NCBI RefSeq assembly: GCF_010093535.1
Contig: NW_022985180.1
Coordinates: 863,648-907,879 of the forward strand
DNA length: 44,232 nt
DNA from: Lindgomyces ingoldianus
Taxonomy: Eukaryota > Ascomycota > Dothideomycetes > Pleosporales > Lindgomycetaceae
Direction: 5' to 3'
A program made the position numbers and the translations under genes. Below the pieces are notes generated by a model, which was given only the letters and a program-made list of their open reading frames with translations, did no database searches and had not been told where the DNA came from. Of this stretch, positions 1 to 11,128 are shown piece after piece (positions within the stretch are counted from its first letter, which is position 1; each line of letters starts with the position of its first letter).

Positions 1-95
1 CTGCCAAGGCGCTACTCGTAGCACTAGCGTGCTACTCGTTGCGCAAGCGAGGGAGCTGATGCCGCAGAGCATGTGAGGCGGTACACGCCGTCACA
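1..95 (-). repeat. Start of a 3' LTR, cut by the window edge
   Basis: Read on the minus strand, a GC-richer stretch begins with TGTGACGG at position 95 and runs to the window edge. It directly follows the 3' side of a minus-strand Gypsy internal region, where a 3' LTR is expected. The sharp change from about 85% AT to balanced composition supports a boundary here. The LTR end and target duplication lie outside the window, so the call is tentative. Confidence 0.4.
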
Positions 96-3000
96 AAAGT
101 GATATTTTACTTATTTTACTTAGTACTTAAGCATTTTTTAGTAAAGTTTACTAGTAAGTATTTTCTTTACTTTTTACTTTTTTACTTTATTAATAGTAAT
201 TTTAAGGAGTTTTAAAGGTTCTTGTTTTAAAAGTAGATCTTAAGAGTCTTTATAAAGTATATTTAGTGTAAAGATGTTATATATCTTTAACTTTAAAAGT
301 AGCTTTAGGTAGTATAAGTTTTTAACTTATTTAAGTACTTTAAAAGAGCTTTTTTATTATTTAAATAGTTTTTAGCTAAGTTTTTAAATAGCTAACTTGT
401 TAGTATTTAGGTAAACTATATTACTAACTTTTTAGTTAACTAGCTAGTAGTAGTAGTTAACTACAGTTTATATCTAATCTTAGGCCTTTTTAATATAGGT
501 CTTAGCTAACTTCTAGGCTGCGTGCATGCAGGTTGCTAATGCTAAGGCATCTTTATAATTTAACTTATCTATAGCTGTAATAAGTTCTATAGAATGTTTC
601 TAGTCCTAGCTTTAACATAGTTTAAAGCTATATAAGACCTAATATAAAGACATTTTAATAGTTACATAAAGCAAAGTTATCTAAGCCTAATTAATTAAAA
701 GTAGTAAAGAACTCTAGTTATCTTAGTAAACAAATATAAAAAGCCTTAGTTTTTAATTAATATACTTATTTATAATCTCTATTTAGCTATCTATTTTCTT
801 ATAATAAGTAGTAAAAAGCTTAACTTTTATGCCTAAAATTTAACAAAATTTAGACTAAAAACTAGATATAAACTAAAGTTCTTAGTTAAAGATAATAGTT
901 TTAAGTGTGTAGCTAAAATAGTACACTTATTAAATAAATAAAGTAGCTATTTTTAGGCGTTAATTATTTTATAGTAAAGAATAAAAATAGCCTATTTAGA
1001 CATGTAATTAATTATAACTATAATCTAGTTATAACTAGACTTGTCTTTAAAAAAGTCCTTAAAGTTAATACATAAGTACTGCATTAGTTAATTAGAGATT
1101 AAAAGGGGGTAAATAAACTCTAGAGTTTAGGCTTATTTTAAATAAGCTTTATAACAAAAAAGGTAATTTTATACATATTATTTATAAGTAGCCTGTATAC
1201 TCTTTTAGTAGTACTTTTAGGACAGTAACTAATAGGTCTTAGTAGCACTAGAGTGTGCTAAAAATACTTAATTATAGACTTCTTAGATAAGTTAAGTACA
1301 TAGTAGTAAGTCTACTAAAACACATAAATAGTTAGCATAAAAAAGCAGTTTGTTTCTTATTTAATAATAGTAAAGTAAGAGTTTTTACTTTTATGTAAAA
1401 AAAGGTTAATTTTTCTAAAGTAATACATTAATTAATTTTAAAAAATTTAAAAACATAACCTAGTCTAGTTTTTTTTATAACATTTAGTAAAGTTACTTAA
1501 GTTATTATTTAAGTAATGTAGTACTAAGCTAATTTCTTATTAATTTAAAAGTAAAGTTAGTATAGTCTAAGTAGAACCCTTAACTAGTTATTAGTTTAAG
1601 CTACTTTTAAATTTTCTATATTTTATTTATAATAGCTAAGGATGTCTGCCCTAGTGTTATTCTTACCAGGGGTATACTTAATTTAGAAGTAATACTAAGC
1701 TAACCTTTTAGCCTAATAAACTTAATAAGCATTTAACACCTTTATTATTATAAAGTACTCTAATAACTAATAATTAGTATACACTAGAGTGCTTATTATT
1801 ACTAATGTAAGCTTAGCTATTTATTATTTAAACATAGTAATAATTATAAATAGCTTTTTATTATGTATTTTCTAGTTTAGCTCTAAACTAGGTAAGACCT
1901 TGCTATAAAATAAAATAAGGCACTAATTTCTATTAGCATGTTTCTAAAATAAAACTTTTGCTACTACTTTATTAAAAGCATTAGTTTTAATTTTATTTTA
2001 TAATACAAAGTTAAAATAGTAAAGTGTAGGTATTTTTCGTAGCTTAGACTTTAGCTTTTTAAAAGCTATATTACACTTTAAAGTTTATATAAAAAGAGTA
2101 GTAAAACTTTAAAGCATAATACTTAGTTTTACTATATAAAAGAATTTTAAAATAAATTACTAATAAAATCTAGTAAAGCCTAGAAAGGATTTTACACCTG
2201 TTATAGTAGTAGGCGCCTACTAGTTACACAGCACCTTTACTTTCTTTAGGTTAACTTTTAGTTCTTTATTTAAAAGTATATAGCTAAAATACTTTATTTA
2301 AGTAATATAAAATTTACTTTTTTTAATTTTTACTTATAATTTTGCTTACTAAAGCCTCTTTAAAACCTTTTTAATATAAAGAATATAAGTTGCCTTATTT
2401 TTAAAGTAGATAAGGATGTTATTTAGGTAAGTAATGCAAAAATTATTTAGGTAGTTAATTAATATGTTGTTTATATAGCACTAGTAAGTTACTAAGCTAT
2501 TACATAATCTAAAAAGCAAGACTTTATATTTATATATTTTATATTATGTCTAAAAGGTAGTATACTTTTTAAAGCTTAGGTCTATTTTAATCTTATTAAA
2601 AGCTGTGTAAATATTAAACTTTGTAAAAATAGCTACCTTTATAAGTCTTAATAGAAGTTTGTCTATGCACAGTATTAGATACATATTTTTATAGGTAATA
2701 GTGTTAAGTTTGCAGTAATTAATATAGATACATAAGTTACTAATTAGTTTCTATACATAAAAAATAAAAAATGCAAAAGAGCTTTAACTTTACTTAATAA
2801 AGCTATATTTTACATTATTTATAACATACTTTTTATTACCTTTAGTTCTTTAATGTTCTGTTTATATAAAGGGCTATAGCTGTTAAGAAGAGGTTCTGTA
2901 AAGATAATTTTATAGTTATATAAGTAATGTGCTAGTAATTAGTAAGCTATAGTGTAGCTAAATACATCTTAGTACTAACAGTATTTAGATAGTAATTAGA

Positions 3001-3410
3001 GGTTTACTAATGCTTTAGTTTTATATTTATTATTTAATAGTAAGGCTTACTTATTTTTAATTAAACACTTAATTTTATAAATAAAGGTTAAAAAGAACTT
3101 ATTTTTTTTCCTTTTATGTTAAAATAAAAAGCATTTACTAAGATAAGAGTAATAGTAAAGAAATAAATGTCTTTTAGACTTATTCTAGACTTCTTAATAG
3201 ATAAGTAGATTAATAATTTAAGTGTTTTTAGACTATAGGCAATAGAAAAGCAGTATGATTTTAGTAGCCTTAGTAAACCCTTAATGCAGTTAATTATTAA
3301 GCTGCATAACTGCTAAATATAGTTCTTTTTCTATAGTGCATTATGTTCTCTAATATCTAACTCTACTTCTTTGTCCTGCGCAGGCTAGTTTAATTGCATA
3401 AGTAAAAGCA
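96..3410 (-). mobile_element. RIP-degraded Ty3/Gypsy internal region, minus strand
   Basis: This is a very AT-rich block with no open frame, but minus-strand translation shows Gypsy pol pieces in the expected order. A reverse transcriptase active-site motif reads Tyr-Leu-Asn-Asn (normally YLDD) at 2418-2429, and an integrase core segment ending near GIKVK lies around 800-875. Only about 0.9 kb separates the reverse transcriptase motif from the right border, too little for gag and protease, so the 5' part is probably deleted. The right border adjoins an LTR end in the matching orientation, but I could not show that this LTR belongs to the same family as the one at 1-95. Confidence 0.7.
700..3050 (-). 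pseudogene. Gypsy pol relic (reverse transcriptase to integrase)
   Basis: Minus-strand reading from high to low coordinates gives reverse transcriptase (about 3050 to 2100), then RNase H and integrase (to about 700). In the catalytic motif at 2418-2429 both aspartates read as asparagine, the change expected from G-to-A RIP. Stops are TAA and TAG throughout. Known for the family: Pol copies the element RNA into DNA and integrates it. This copy cannot be functional. The end coordinates are approximate because nothing in the frame marks them. Confidence 0.65.
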
Positions 3411-3600
3411 TGTTACAATCCTTGCTTTGTGGAAGCACGCGAGTCAATGTTATCCTTAAAGGGATAGGGCGGAGAGTAGGGGCTAACAACAGGGTGTACA
3501 GTCCTTTGTACTAGCTATTAGGCTAATAGAGTTTAGGAGGGTGACTAGATTATAGTTTGTCCCTGTAGCAGCAGTATAGTGGCTGGGTTAAACACCCTAA
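3411..3600 (-). repeat. LTR 3'-end fragment, related to the Gypsy 2 LTR
   Basis: It begins on the plus strand with TGTTACAATCCTTGCTT, the reverse complement of a Gypsy LTR end. It aligns over about 190 bp with the last part of the Gypsy 2 LTR (42690-42889), sharing a central GGTGTACAGTCCT block and a GTTAAAC near the end. Similarity stops near 3600. It is only lightly mutated. It may be the remaining part of the 5' LTR of the minus-strand Gypsy to its left, or an independent truncated LTR. Confidence 0.65.
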
Positions 3601-3711
3601 GGTTTACTCTCTCTCGTTACCCCCCTATCCTGCATTCCCTCTCTGTGACCTGTGTTTCCTGCTTAATACCTCTCACATCCTCCCCTTTGCACCTTGCGGT
3701 CTCTAGCGTTG
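3601..3711. other. Pyrimidine-rich stretch at the broken edge of a family-2 Fot1-like fragment
   Basis: This C/T-rich sequence has no reading frame. Its last 25 bases (3687-3711) align with 33631-33651 and neighbours, where the same sequence continues without interruption. It is therefore the left flank of the host fragment that resumes at 9329. Bases 3707-3711 (cgttg) are the left target duplication of the solo LTR that follows. Confidence 0.55.
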
Positions 3712-3933
3712 TGTAATGAGGTAGACGCCCCGCCTGCCAAGCTGATACTATGCGACTTTCCCCACTGTACTAAAAGGTACGCACAGGAATACTTAAGCTA
3801 AGTATTCTCGCATAGTATAATATATATATAGATAATGCTAGGGCTAGCACTAGCACTAGCGGTTGTCTCTAGTCTAGCCTAACCCTCTATAAGCGAGAGA
3901 AGGCCACGTGGTTAACTATGCCTACCTTGTTAC
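3712..3933 (+). repeat. Solo LTR X, copy 1 (interrupted by the Copia element)
   Basis: It starts with TGTAATGAGG and ends with GTTACA, whose final A is base 9328 beyond the Copia insertion; total length is 223 bp. Flanking duplications are cgttg at 3707-3711 and 9329-9333. The uninterrupted site survives at 33647-33651. A TATA-rich run lies near its middle, beside an inverted repeat. The second copy is 9683-9905 on the opposite strand and has the same length. No internal region is present, so this is an LTR left by recombination between the two ends of a full element. The superfamily cannot be told from the LTR alone. Confidence 0.85.
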
Positions 3934-4235
3934 TGTCAGATTAAAGCACTGTTTCTAGGCTTCCTGAGATGAATGATGGGTTTAGATGTGATGTATAGAT
4001 AATTAATTAATTGTTCTTAATTGTGTTTATTTCTTAATCCTTTTTCTGCTCTACTTGTGTTGCTTGGCTTTTTTGTTCTGCTGATCTGAGTCCCTCGCGC
4101 ACTTGCCCTATGCGCGACTAGCCTATAAAATGCTGCAATTTGCAGCAATATACTATTTAAGCTTATTGCTTGTACTATGTAGCAGCTTTTGTTAAGCGTT
4201 CCTCCTGTCTTAACAGTAGGTGCGTAAATCTGACA
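3934..4235 (-). repeat. Copia 3' LTR (left copy)
   Basis: 302 bp, TGTCAG to CTGACA. It is less mutated than its partner over its outer (left) part, for example keeping TGTCAGATT where the right copy reads TATTAGATT. It contains a short palindrome, TGCTGCA-ATT-TGCAGCA. The 73-codon open frame seen on the minus strand here is a chance frame across the LTR. Confidence 0.9.
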
Positions 4236-4246
4236 CACCCCCTTAG
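4236..4246 (-). other. Polypurine tract of the Copia element
   Basis: On the minus strand this reads CTAAGGGGGTG immediately before the 3' LTR. Such a purine run primes plus-strand DNA synthesis in LTR retrotransposons. Its position fixes the minus-strand orientation of the element. Confidence 0.75.
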
Positions 4247-4399
4247 CTTAGACATGCTTTAAGCTAGTTCCTAATTGCGCAACCTTAGTATGCTTCTAGG
4301 GCTTTTATTTTTGCTTTAATCTTTTCCATATCTGCTTCCTAACTAACTATCTTTTCTCTAATGTTAACTAGCTAAATTTGCTAAAGAAAGCTTAGCTAT

Positions 4400-7300
4400 T
4401 TGCTAGCTAAAAGCGCTTTAGTAAGTCTGTCTACAAGCATCTTACTAAAGGGGACATAGACAACCTTAATTGTTTGTTAAGAGACTTCCTGTTAGAGCTA
4501 GTAGTTATAGATGTTAACATGTTAAAGCTTAGTTTAAAGTTAAAATATCTTTTTATTTACTAGTTAGATTATCTGCTTGTTGTTGCACTAAATTATAATA
4601 GTTAAATTAAGCAGCTTAACTTACAGTTTATTAAGGAGCATTTTTGTAAACATAGCTTCCTTAGTAACTTAGAACAGTGTAAGTAATTCTGCTTCTGTTG
4701 TTAACATTATAACTATATTTTATTTATTTACTTGCTATGCAATCTATCTACTAAATAGTTAAATAATGTAGCCCTAAAAGCTTTTTCTATTTAGTGTATT
4801 GTCTACAAATAACGCATTACTTACTACTATAAAGTAGTCTTCTTCTTCTAATTAGAGTGCGTACGTCTGTGTCGCATGTAGGTACAGGATGACTTAATTA
4901 GCTGCATCCTAATAGTCAGATGCGGGATTTGTGAGAAACTGTGCAAGGCGTAATGTGGCAAAGGCAATGTCTAGTCTTGTAGTAACTACTATAAAAAGCA
5001 GAGATCTAATCTTCTGCTAATATTAATTTACTTTTAATAAGGTTGCAAAACTAGATTGCAGCATAAGTTTAATCCTACTTATAGGTGTAGCGTGCTGCAG
5101 GTTCTTTCTATTAGCTAGCCTAGCTATCTTGTTAATATATAATGCCTATAACAGCTAAATTATTTATTACTGTTAATTTCTAATAATCTTAACTCCTAGG
5201 AACTATTATAGGTCCTTGCCTTCTATTAGGGTATACTTCTCTTGTAACTAGTCTACTACACGCTGTGCATCTGCTTTAGAGCCTTTCCTGTACGCAACAA
5301 TAAGGTTGTCTACGTAGAAAAAGATAAATATTCTAGCTTTAGTTATGCAGTAGAGTTTATGTAGAACAGCTAAGAACCTAAGGCCTTTAAAAGTTATTAT
5401 AAAATAGCATTACTAAAGTAGAGAAGAAATTTATAGGCTGTATAGTGCTTTTTAAAGCTTTAGTATTATACCTAGTTTTTAATAGCCTCTTAGCATCTGC
5501 ATGTAGATATTGCAGTTAATTGCTGCATATATAAACGCGTTAGTTATGTTGTATTGTTTAAGCTCTAGGTTAAAGCGTGCAGATATTGCTATTAGCATTT
5601 AAAATAAGCGTCTTACTAGGGTAGCAGTGTAGGTATCTTATGTAGTAATGTTTCTCTGTTAATTGCTGTAGACTACTAGTTGCGCCTTACATCTTTGCAA
5701 TCTATAGTGCTTGTTAAGCTTGTAGGTGTACACCTACATACAATCTAGAATCTGCTGTCTAGCTGCCTTAATTAGCTTTGTCTAGACCTCTGTCTAGAAT
5801 TTTATTATCTAATAACTGTTTAGGTGCGTTCTTTCTGCTGCCTTAAACATCTTATGTAGAGAGTGCTTCTTTAGTTGCTTTTAAGTTAATAGTAGAGGTA
5901 GTAGCTAGCTTCTATAAGGTGTCTTTCTTTTAAATAGCATCTTTATTAATGCTGCTTTATTTAGTGTCTTGCTGCTATGCTTTCTTACACTTCTAGATCT
6001 TATGCTAGCTATAAAGGCTGCAGCCTATAGTATAGTTTTTAATAACCTTATTTAGCTTAGCTTTAGTGCTGCTTTAGCTATTAACTACATAAGCAATGCT
6101 GCAAGTAGCAGAGTGTTTAGAGGAGACAGATAGTTATCTCTAATTTTTCTTTTTTAATAGTAGCCTAGTAGGTTTACTTTATTAAAATTTAATGTATTAT
6201 CTATAGTATTATCTTTATAGAATAACATTGTCTTTAGCTAATAACTAGGTGTTAGAAGCTTAATTATTCTAATGTATATAGTAATTTTTTTTACTATGTT
6301 GTGTATTAGGTTATCTATTAGGTCTTTAGGCTTACTACTAAAGATTAAGTGTTTATTAAAGATAATATTGCGTGTATAGATTACTTTTGCTAGCAGTAGT
6401 ATCTATACACAGTAGATGTTTTATAATTAGTACCTAACTAGATATCTAATCTACGCCTTTAGGTCTAGCCTCTGTAGCTTAGATTTATTCTAATGCGTGT
6501 TATTAATTATTATAAATACTTTACAGCTATAGGCTTTTAGATGTGTAAAGCTTAGCTTTTAAATTAATGTAACAACTCTATTATTTAAAGCTGCTTATGT
6601 AAAGAAGATCTTATATAGTGTCTTCTAGTTATTAGCATAGTTTAGCGTCTAATTATATAGGTATACGCCTGCTCTAGTAATGTATAGCTATACGTTCTAT
6701 AGTAGGTTAGCATCTAGTTGTATAGCCTATAACTTCTTCTTATTTACACCCTCTAAGCGTTCAGCTCCTCTGTTCTAGGCTTGTGTATCTAGTGCTAAAG
6801 GCTTAACAGTTATTCTATGTAATGCTAGCTAGCGTTCTACCTCTAGTTTTACTATTATAATCTTATTATTAGCTTTAATAACTTTTACAGTAATATTATA
6901 ATAGTTCTTTAGAAAGAGAATAAAAATTATAAAAGCTTTAATAATTAATTTAGTAGGCTTATTATTCTTAAAGTAGAGGTCTTACTAGAGGCTAGAATAC
7001 TTGTTAGTAATTAGTATTTAACTTTGCTCTTTTATAATGCTTTGTGCTTTATATGCATAGAAATTAATTAACAGTCTCTTGCTAGGTCTGCTGTTGCTAA
7101 TTTATAGTGCGCAGCTAATTTATTATTATATCTTAGCTCTACTACATAAGTTATATTAGACTGTTGTAATTCCTTTAATTTGCACCCCCTTAGCTTGCTG
7201 TACAAGGTGTTAAAGTGTAGCTAGTCTAGGGTGTCCTAGACGCTTATGCTATAGCTCTGCTAATGCCTTTTATAGACTATGTTTAGTCCTTGTGTTAATT

Positions 7301-8950
7301 ATATATATATAATATAAGCCCTCCTGTAGTAGATAGTACTTTAACACCTATTAGCTATAAATCTTTGTAAGATCTCTAATTATTGTCTTGTCTAGGGCCT
7401 TTAAAGCAGTTAGCTCTGCTTGTGTGTCCTACTAGATTCCTTTCTGTCGCAGTAGGCAGAATAAGACTAGGTTGCACAGTAGGTCTAGGCATAGTGCAGC
7501 GTTATAAAGTATAAGACTATATGCTTAACTATGTGTTCTATGCTTACTTTTTAAGCTTAGTGTAATTAATCTATAGCTTTAAATCTATATGCAAGAGTTT
7601 CTAGACTAGATAAAGTCTTCTAGTATTAGTAAATAATAGTTATAAATCTAATTAAGATTATTTATAATATAGTATGTTAAGCTTAAGTTAAGAATAAATA
7701 ATTCTTTTAGTAGATATCTATTCTAGTTTAAATTAACTATAGCTAGCAATGCAGCTGCCTTAACTCTTAATACTTCTTAGCTTTTAAGTTAGTCTTCTTA
7801 TATCTCTAGTGTAAGTATATGTAAACTTTTTAGGATTAGTATTCTTAAATTATGTCTGCGCTGCCCTCTTAGTAGGCCTTAAAATTCTAAGTTGTGCTTA
7901 CGCTTTAATGCTATAAGCTTTTTAACTCTCTTATTTAGCATCTACTAGTCTAGTGCTCTGTCTAGATAGACATAAAAGCAGTCCTTTAGTGCATAAATGT
8001 GTCTGCATGTAGGACATTTAGTGCTTTCTGTTTTAGCAAGTTTCTAGCTTAAAGATAACTTCTTATTATCTTTTTAATAACATTAATGTTAAGGTCTACT
8101 TTATTTTCTTAATATTACAACTTTTACACTACAGGCGTCTTTATTTGTGCCCTAGGTAGTCTTTCTACTTTTAGCAAAGTATAACAAGTTATTTGTTGTA
8201 AAGGCAGCTTTATGCTTTCCTATATGTATTAGATAATTTAACATTATATGTTTTTAAAAGCGCTTTATTATTTCTTTCTAATTTATGTTTAGTGTAAACT
8301 GTCTACTTTTCTAAAAGGTTATAGGCTAATAAAAGGCAACTTTATTTATAGTAGTTAGAAAGTCCTTTGCTACAGCATTAAACTGTGTTGTTTTTAGAAC
8401 ATTTTATGTCTCTACTTCTGTGGCAGCGTAATTATACTCTGCTAGCTATAAGTCCTATATGCTTGTGTTTCTTAGCAGCTTTAGAGATGCATTATATTAG
8501 TTACACACATGTTCTTATTTAAATTAGTTGTTAACGCCTACTATAGCTTTAAAGTTTGTAATCTACTGTCTAAGTAGTTAATCTAGGGAACAGCATGTAC
8601 GCTGCAGATGCAGGCTAACTGTTAACTAGATAAAGACAATAATTTGTTAGAAGCTTAATTACTCTCTTTTATAATTATATCTATTACTCTTATACTTGTT
8701 AGCTTTAATCTTATAGTATTTAATAGCTTTTTTAAAGGCTCTAACACTGCTTATTAATAGCTTATTTAGGTGCGTAGGCGTTTTAATGTTAGAGGCTAGT
8801 GAAAACTTAGCTATTAGCAGCATCTCTAGAGCTCTTAGTTTAGAGATTATTTAGATAGTTAACTTAGGATCCACTTGCGGCCAGATGCTGTGCGCTACAC
8901 ATCTCGATTGCAGCTGCATCATCTAGGCTCTGTAGTCGGTATAGTCTCGA
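4400..8950 (-). pseudogene. Copia gag-pol relic
   Basis: Minus-strand reading, 5' to 3': a zinc knuckle near 7990-8030 with CPTC spacing, in which the expected histidine reads as tyrosine; an integrase N-terminal segment beginning HKRLGHPRLATL with its H codon at 7246-7248; a reverse transcriptase motif Tyr-Val-Asp-Asn at 5305-5316 (normally YVDD); and an RNase H segment containing TTEAEL near 4680-4710. This order (integrase before reverse transcriptase) defines Copia. Known role: reverse transcription and integration inside a Gag particle. The catalytic Asp-to-Asn change, the His-to-Tyr change and numerous stops show it is dead. A lightly mutated stretch at 8860-9000 lies in the gag leader. 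Outer limits are approximate. Confidence 0.85.
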
Positions 8951-9020
8951 AGGACAACTGTCGCGTCTCAAGGAGGCTAGGTAGCTATTTTGTATTAATA
9001 GAGGCACTAAGACTCTTAAT

Positions 9021-9322
9021 TATTAGATTAAAGCACTATTTCTAAGCTTTCTAAGATAAATAATAAGTTTAGATGTAATGTATAGATAATTAATTAATTA
9101 TTCTTAATTATGTTTATTTCTTAATTCTTTTTTTGCTCTACTTGTGTTGCTTAGCTTTTTTGTTCTGCTAATCTAAGTCCCTCGCGCACTTGCCCTATGC
9201 GCGACTAGCCTGCAAAATGCTGCAATTTGCAGCAACATACTGTTCAAGCTTATTGCTCGTACTATGTAGCAGCTTTTGTCAAGCGTTCCTCCTGTCTTGA
9301 CAGTAGGTGCGCAAATCTGACA
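9021..9322 (-). repeat. Copia 5' LTR (right copy)
   Basis: 302 bp, the same length as the left copy. The inner (left) half is clearly more RIP-mutated than the outer (right) half, which ends in an intact CAAATCTGACA. The flanking gttac at 9323-9327 is the target duplication. Confidence 0.9.
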
Positions 9323-9682
9323 GTTACACGTTGCGCCTGTTCCTTTCACCGCCTAATACTGCCACGCTATGCCTAATACTGCTACCTAATATCTTTAATT
9401 TAATTGTTTTAGCATTAAAGCCCTAGTTGTAGAGCTGTAGCTTGTGTAGTTTGTTGCCTCTACAGGAATTTCTTAGAATGCTAGGGAGCTCTAGCGCTGC
9501 CTCTGCCTCTGCCTCTGCCTCTCTATCGCCGCAAAGATTAATGTAGTACATGTAATACCTTAACAAGCTGTTTTGCTTGCACAACCGCTAGTTTAGCTTC
9601 TTTAACTACTGTTTAATATAATAGGCTGATGCCTAGAGGTGTTAGTAAGAGATTACCTACCAGCGTTAAGAAATGCATAAAG

Positions 9683-9905
9683 AGTAACGAGGTCGGCACA
9701 GTCAACCACGTGGCCTTCTCTCGCTCATAGAGGTTTAGGCTAGGCTAGAGACAACCGCTAGTGCTAGTGCTTACCCTAGCATTACCTATATATATATTAT
9801 ACTATACGAGAATACTTAGCTTAAGTATTCTCGTGTGTATCTTTTAGTACAGTGGGGAAAGTTGTATAGTATCGGCTTGGCAGGCGGGGTGCCTACCTTA
9901 TTACA
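9683..9905 (-). repeat. Solo LTR X, copy 2
   Basis: 223 bp on the minus strand, with target duplication taaag at 9678-9682 and 9906-9910. The uninterrupted site is present in the paralogue near 33995-34002. Similarity to copy 1 is high throughout. The terminal base pair is TG...CT here instead of TG...CA. Confidence 0.88.
9807..9833. promoter_or_regulatory. Perfect 12-bp inverted repeat beside a TATA run in solo LTR X
   Basis: CGAGAATACTTA is followed by a 3-base spacer and its exact complement. It lies directly beside an alternating TA stretch (9786-9800). Copy 1 keeps the same structure at about 3784-3810 with one decayed arm. The placement suggests a promoter-associated element of the LTR, or an RNA hairpin; neither is shown. 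Confidence 0.5.
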
Positions 9906-9911
9906 TAAAGT

Positions 9912-10031
9912 AAACTGCAGCAAATTGTAGCAAACTACAGCAAATTGCAGCAAACTACAGCAAATTGCGGCAAACTACGGTAAATTACAGCAAACTATAG
10001 CAAATTACAGCAAACTACAGTAGATTACAGC
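9912..10031 (+). repeat. Twelve tandem 10-bp repeats inside transposase remnant
   Basis: Twelve consecutive units of the pattern AAAYTRCAGC, alternating between AAACTACAGC and AAATTGCAGC types. The same array, also of twelve units, is at 34003-34122. Because 10 is not a multiple of 3, the encoded peptide repeats every 10 residues. Confidence 0.85.
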
Positions 10032-10323
10032 AGCAGGCAGCAATCTCTAGTAGATATTAGTTGTGTTACAAGTAGCTCTACGTATAGAGAGGGTTATAGG
10101 GGGGCAATGTCTCTAAAAAAAAAAGCCTTAAAAAGAGCAGCAATAATTATACATAAGCTAGTGTTAGCGTAATAGGAAATTACTAAGCTTTAAGCAGCTA
10201 ATAAGGCAGCTACATTTAGAAAGGCCTGCGCTTAACAGCTCTAAAGGAGGTTAGAGCGCGCAGTGACAGGAAGAAGGTAAAGAAGCAAGTGTAAGCTAAA
10301 GTAGGTAAGCAATCCTAAAGGCG

Positions 10324-10920
10324 TGTTACAATCCTTGCTCCGTTAAAATAGTATTTTCGGGAGCACTACAGTCTATAAGTGTGTTAGTGAGAGAGGGTAA
10401 GGACTTAGCTGGATCGGGTGTACAGTCCGTCGAGCAGAGTGTGGGTAGGGCGGTTTTAGGTAGGCAGGTTGTGGTTTGGCCCAGCGGCTGTATGGGGAGC
10501 TGGCAAACCTGACCTGGATGGGTAGGAATGGAGGTATATATGGTGCAAGATATACAAGGCGGCACTATCTTTATTATAAAGGTTTTAATGCCTCTTAGTC
10601 TATTAAGTAGGTAAAGACTAAATAGTAATCACAACCTCCTAACTATAGTTGTGATTAAGACTATATACATAGGGTTTGCATGCTTTGCATGATTGCATGC
10701 TTGCATGCTTGGGTGGCCTGCACAGCCTGTAAACCTGTAAGCCTGCAGATTCTATTAGATGATGCACTCTGCTAGGCTTTTGTCTAAAAGCTAAAGCTAT
10801 TCCTTATCTGTCCTGTTACATAATTTGTCTAACATAGAGTTAAGTGCCTTCTATCTAATGTTGCTAGGGCTGTAAGGGACAGCTAATTAGGTTATTATAG
10901 TCTGTCTGTTAGCTATAACA
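10324..10920 (-). repeat. Gypsy A-prime 3' LTR
   Basis: 597 bp, aligning end to end with the 595-bp LTRs of Gypsy A in reverse complement. Bases 10324-10560 at the outer end are little mutated, while the inner half is strongly RIP-mutated. The 79-codon minus-strand open frame at 10326-10565 falls in this LTR and is not a gene. Confidence 0.9.
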
Positions 10921-11128
10921 CGCAGGCTTCCCTTTTAGTTAGCGTTCTTACTGTTACGTTCTTTTTATTATAAGTGTTAGACTTTCTTTTTAGCTAGTTT
11001 ATGTCCTTTAATAAAGCCTTATTTAATGTCTAACTTTTTTAACTATGCCTTATTAGGCTCTTTATTCCTCTGCTGTTGTTTGTTGTCTTTGCACTATTAC
11101 TTGCCTTAATTCTTTTTATTGTACAAAG

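Larger units (their letters stand above)
3934..9322 (-). mobile_element. Complete Ty1/Copia LTR retrotransposon, RIP-degraded
   Basis: A 5389-bp element on the minus strand with two 302-bp LTRs that open with TGTCAGATT and close with AATCTGACA, and a 5-bp target duplication gttac at 3929-3933 and 9323-9327. Pol motifs on the minus strand occur in Copia order: a gag-type zinc knuckle, an integrase HHCC-type start, reverse transcriptase and RNase H. A purine tract on the minus strand (4236-4246) sits against the left LTR, which confirms the orientation. The element lies inside solo LTR X, so it is the younger insertion. Internal frames are closed by many TAA and TAG codons. Confidence 0.93.
9329..10323 (+). 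pseudogene. Family-2 Fot1/pogo-like transposase, C-terminal fragment, multiply interrupted
   Basis: The pieces 9329-9682 and 9906-10323 together match 33647-34416 along their length. The plus strand encodes the C-terminal part of a pogo-type DDE transposase. The most recognisable piece is a basic segment after the Lys-Lys-Ala-Leu start near 10105-10140, continuing with an Ala-Ala-Asn-Lys-Ala-Ala stretch near 10197. The fragment is interrupted by solo LTR X copy 2 and ends where the Gypsy A-prime LTR has inserted; its remaining 3' end and inverted repeat are missing here. It contains a 120-bp run of 10-bp repeats. Pogo transposases cut and paste DNA at TA sites. This piece lacks the N-terminal DNA-binding part and the inverted repeats, so it is inert. 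Confidence 0.7.

Noticed and set aside
96..3410. A composition shift as evidence of bacterial or organellar DNA
   Set aside because: Retrotransposon motifs and RIP-type differences explain the AT richness.
4017..4238. 73-codon minus-strand frame
   Set aside because: Lies inside the Copia LTR; the paired LTR breaks it.
10326..10565. 79-codon minus-strand frame
   Set aside because: Lies wholly inside the Gypsy A-prime LTR; the homologous LTRs do not keep it.
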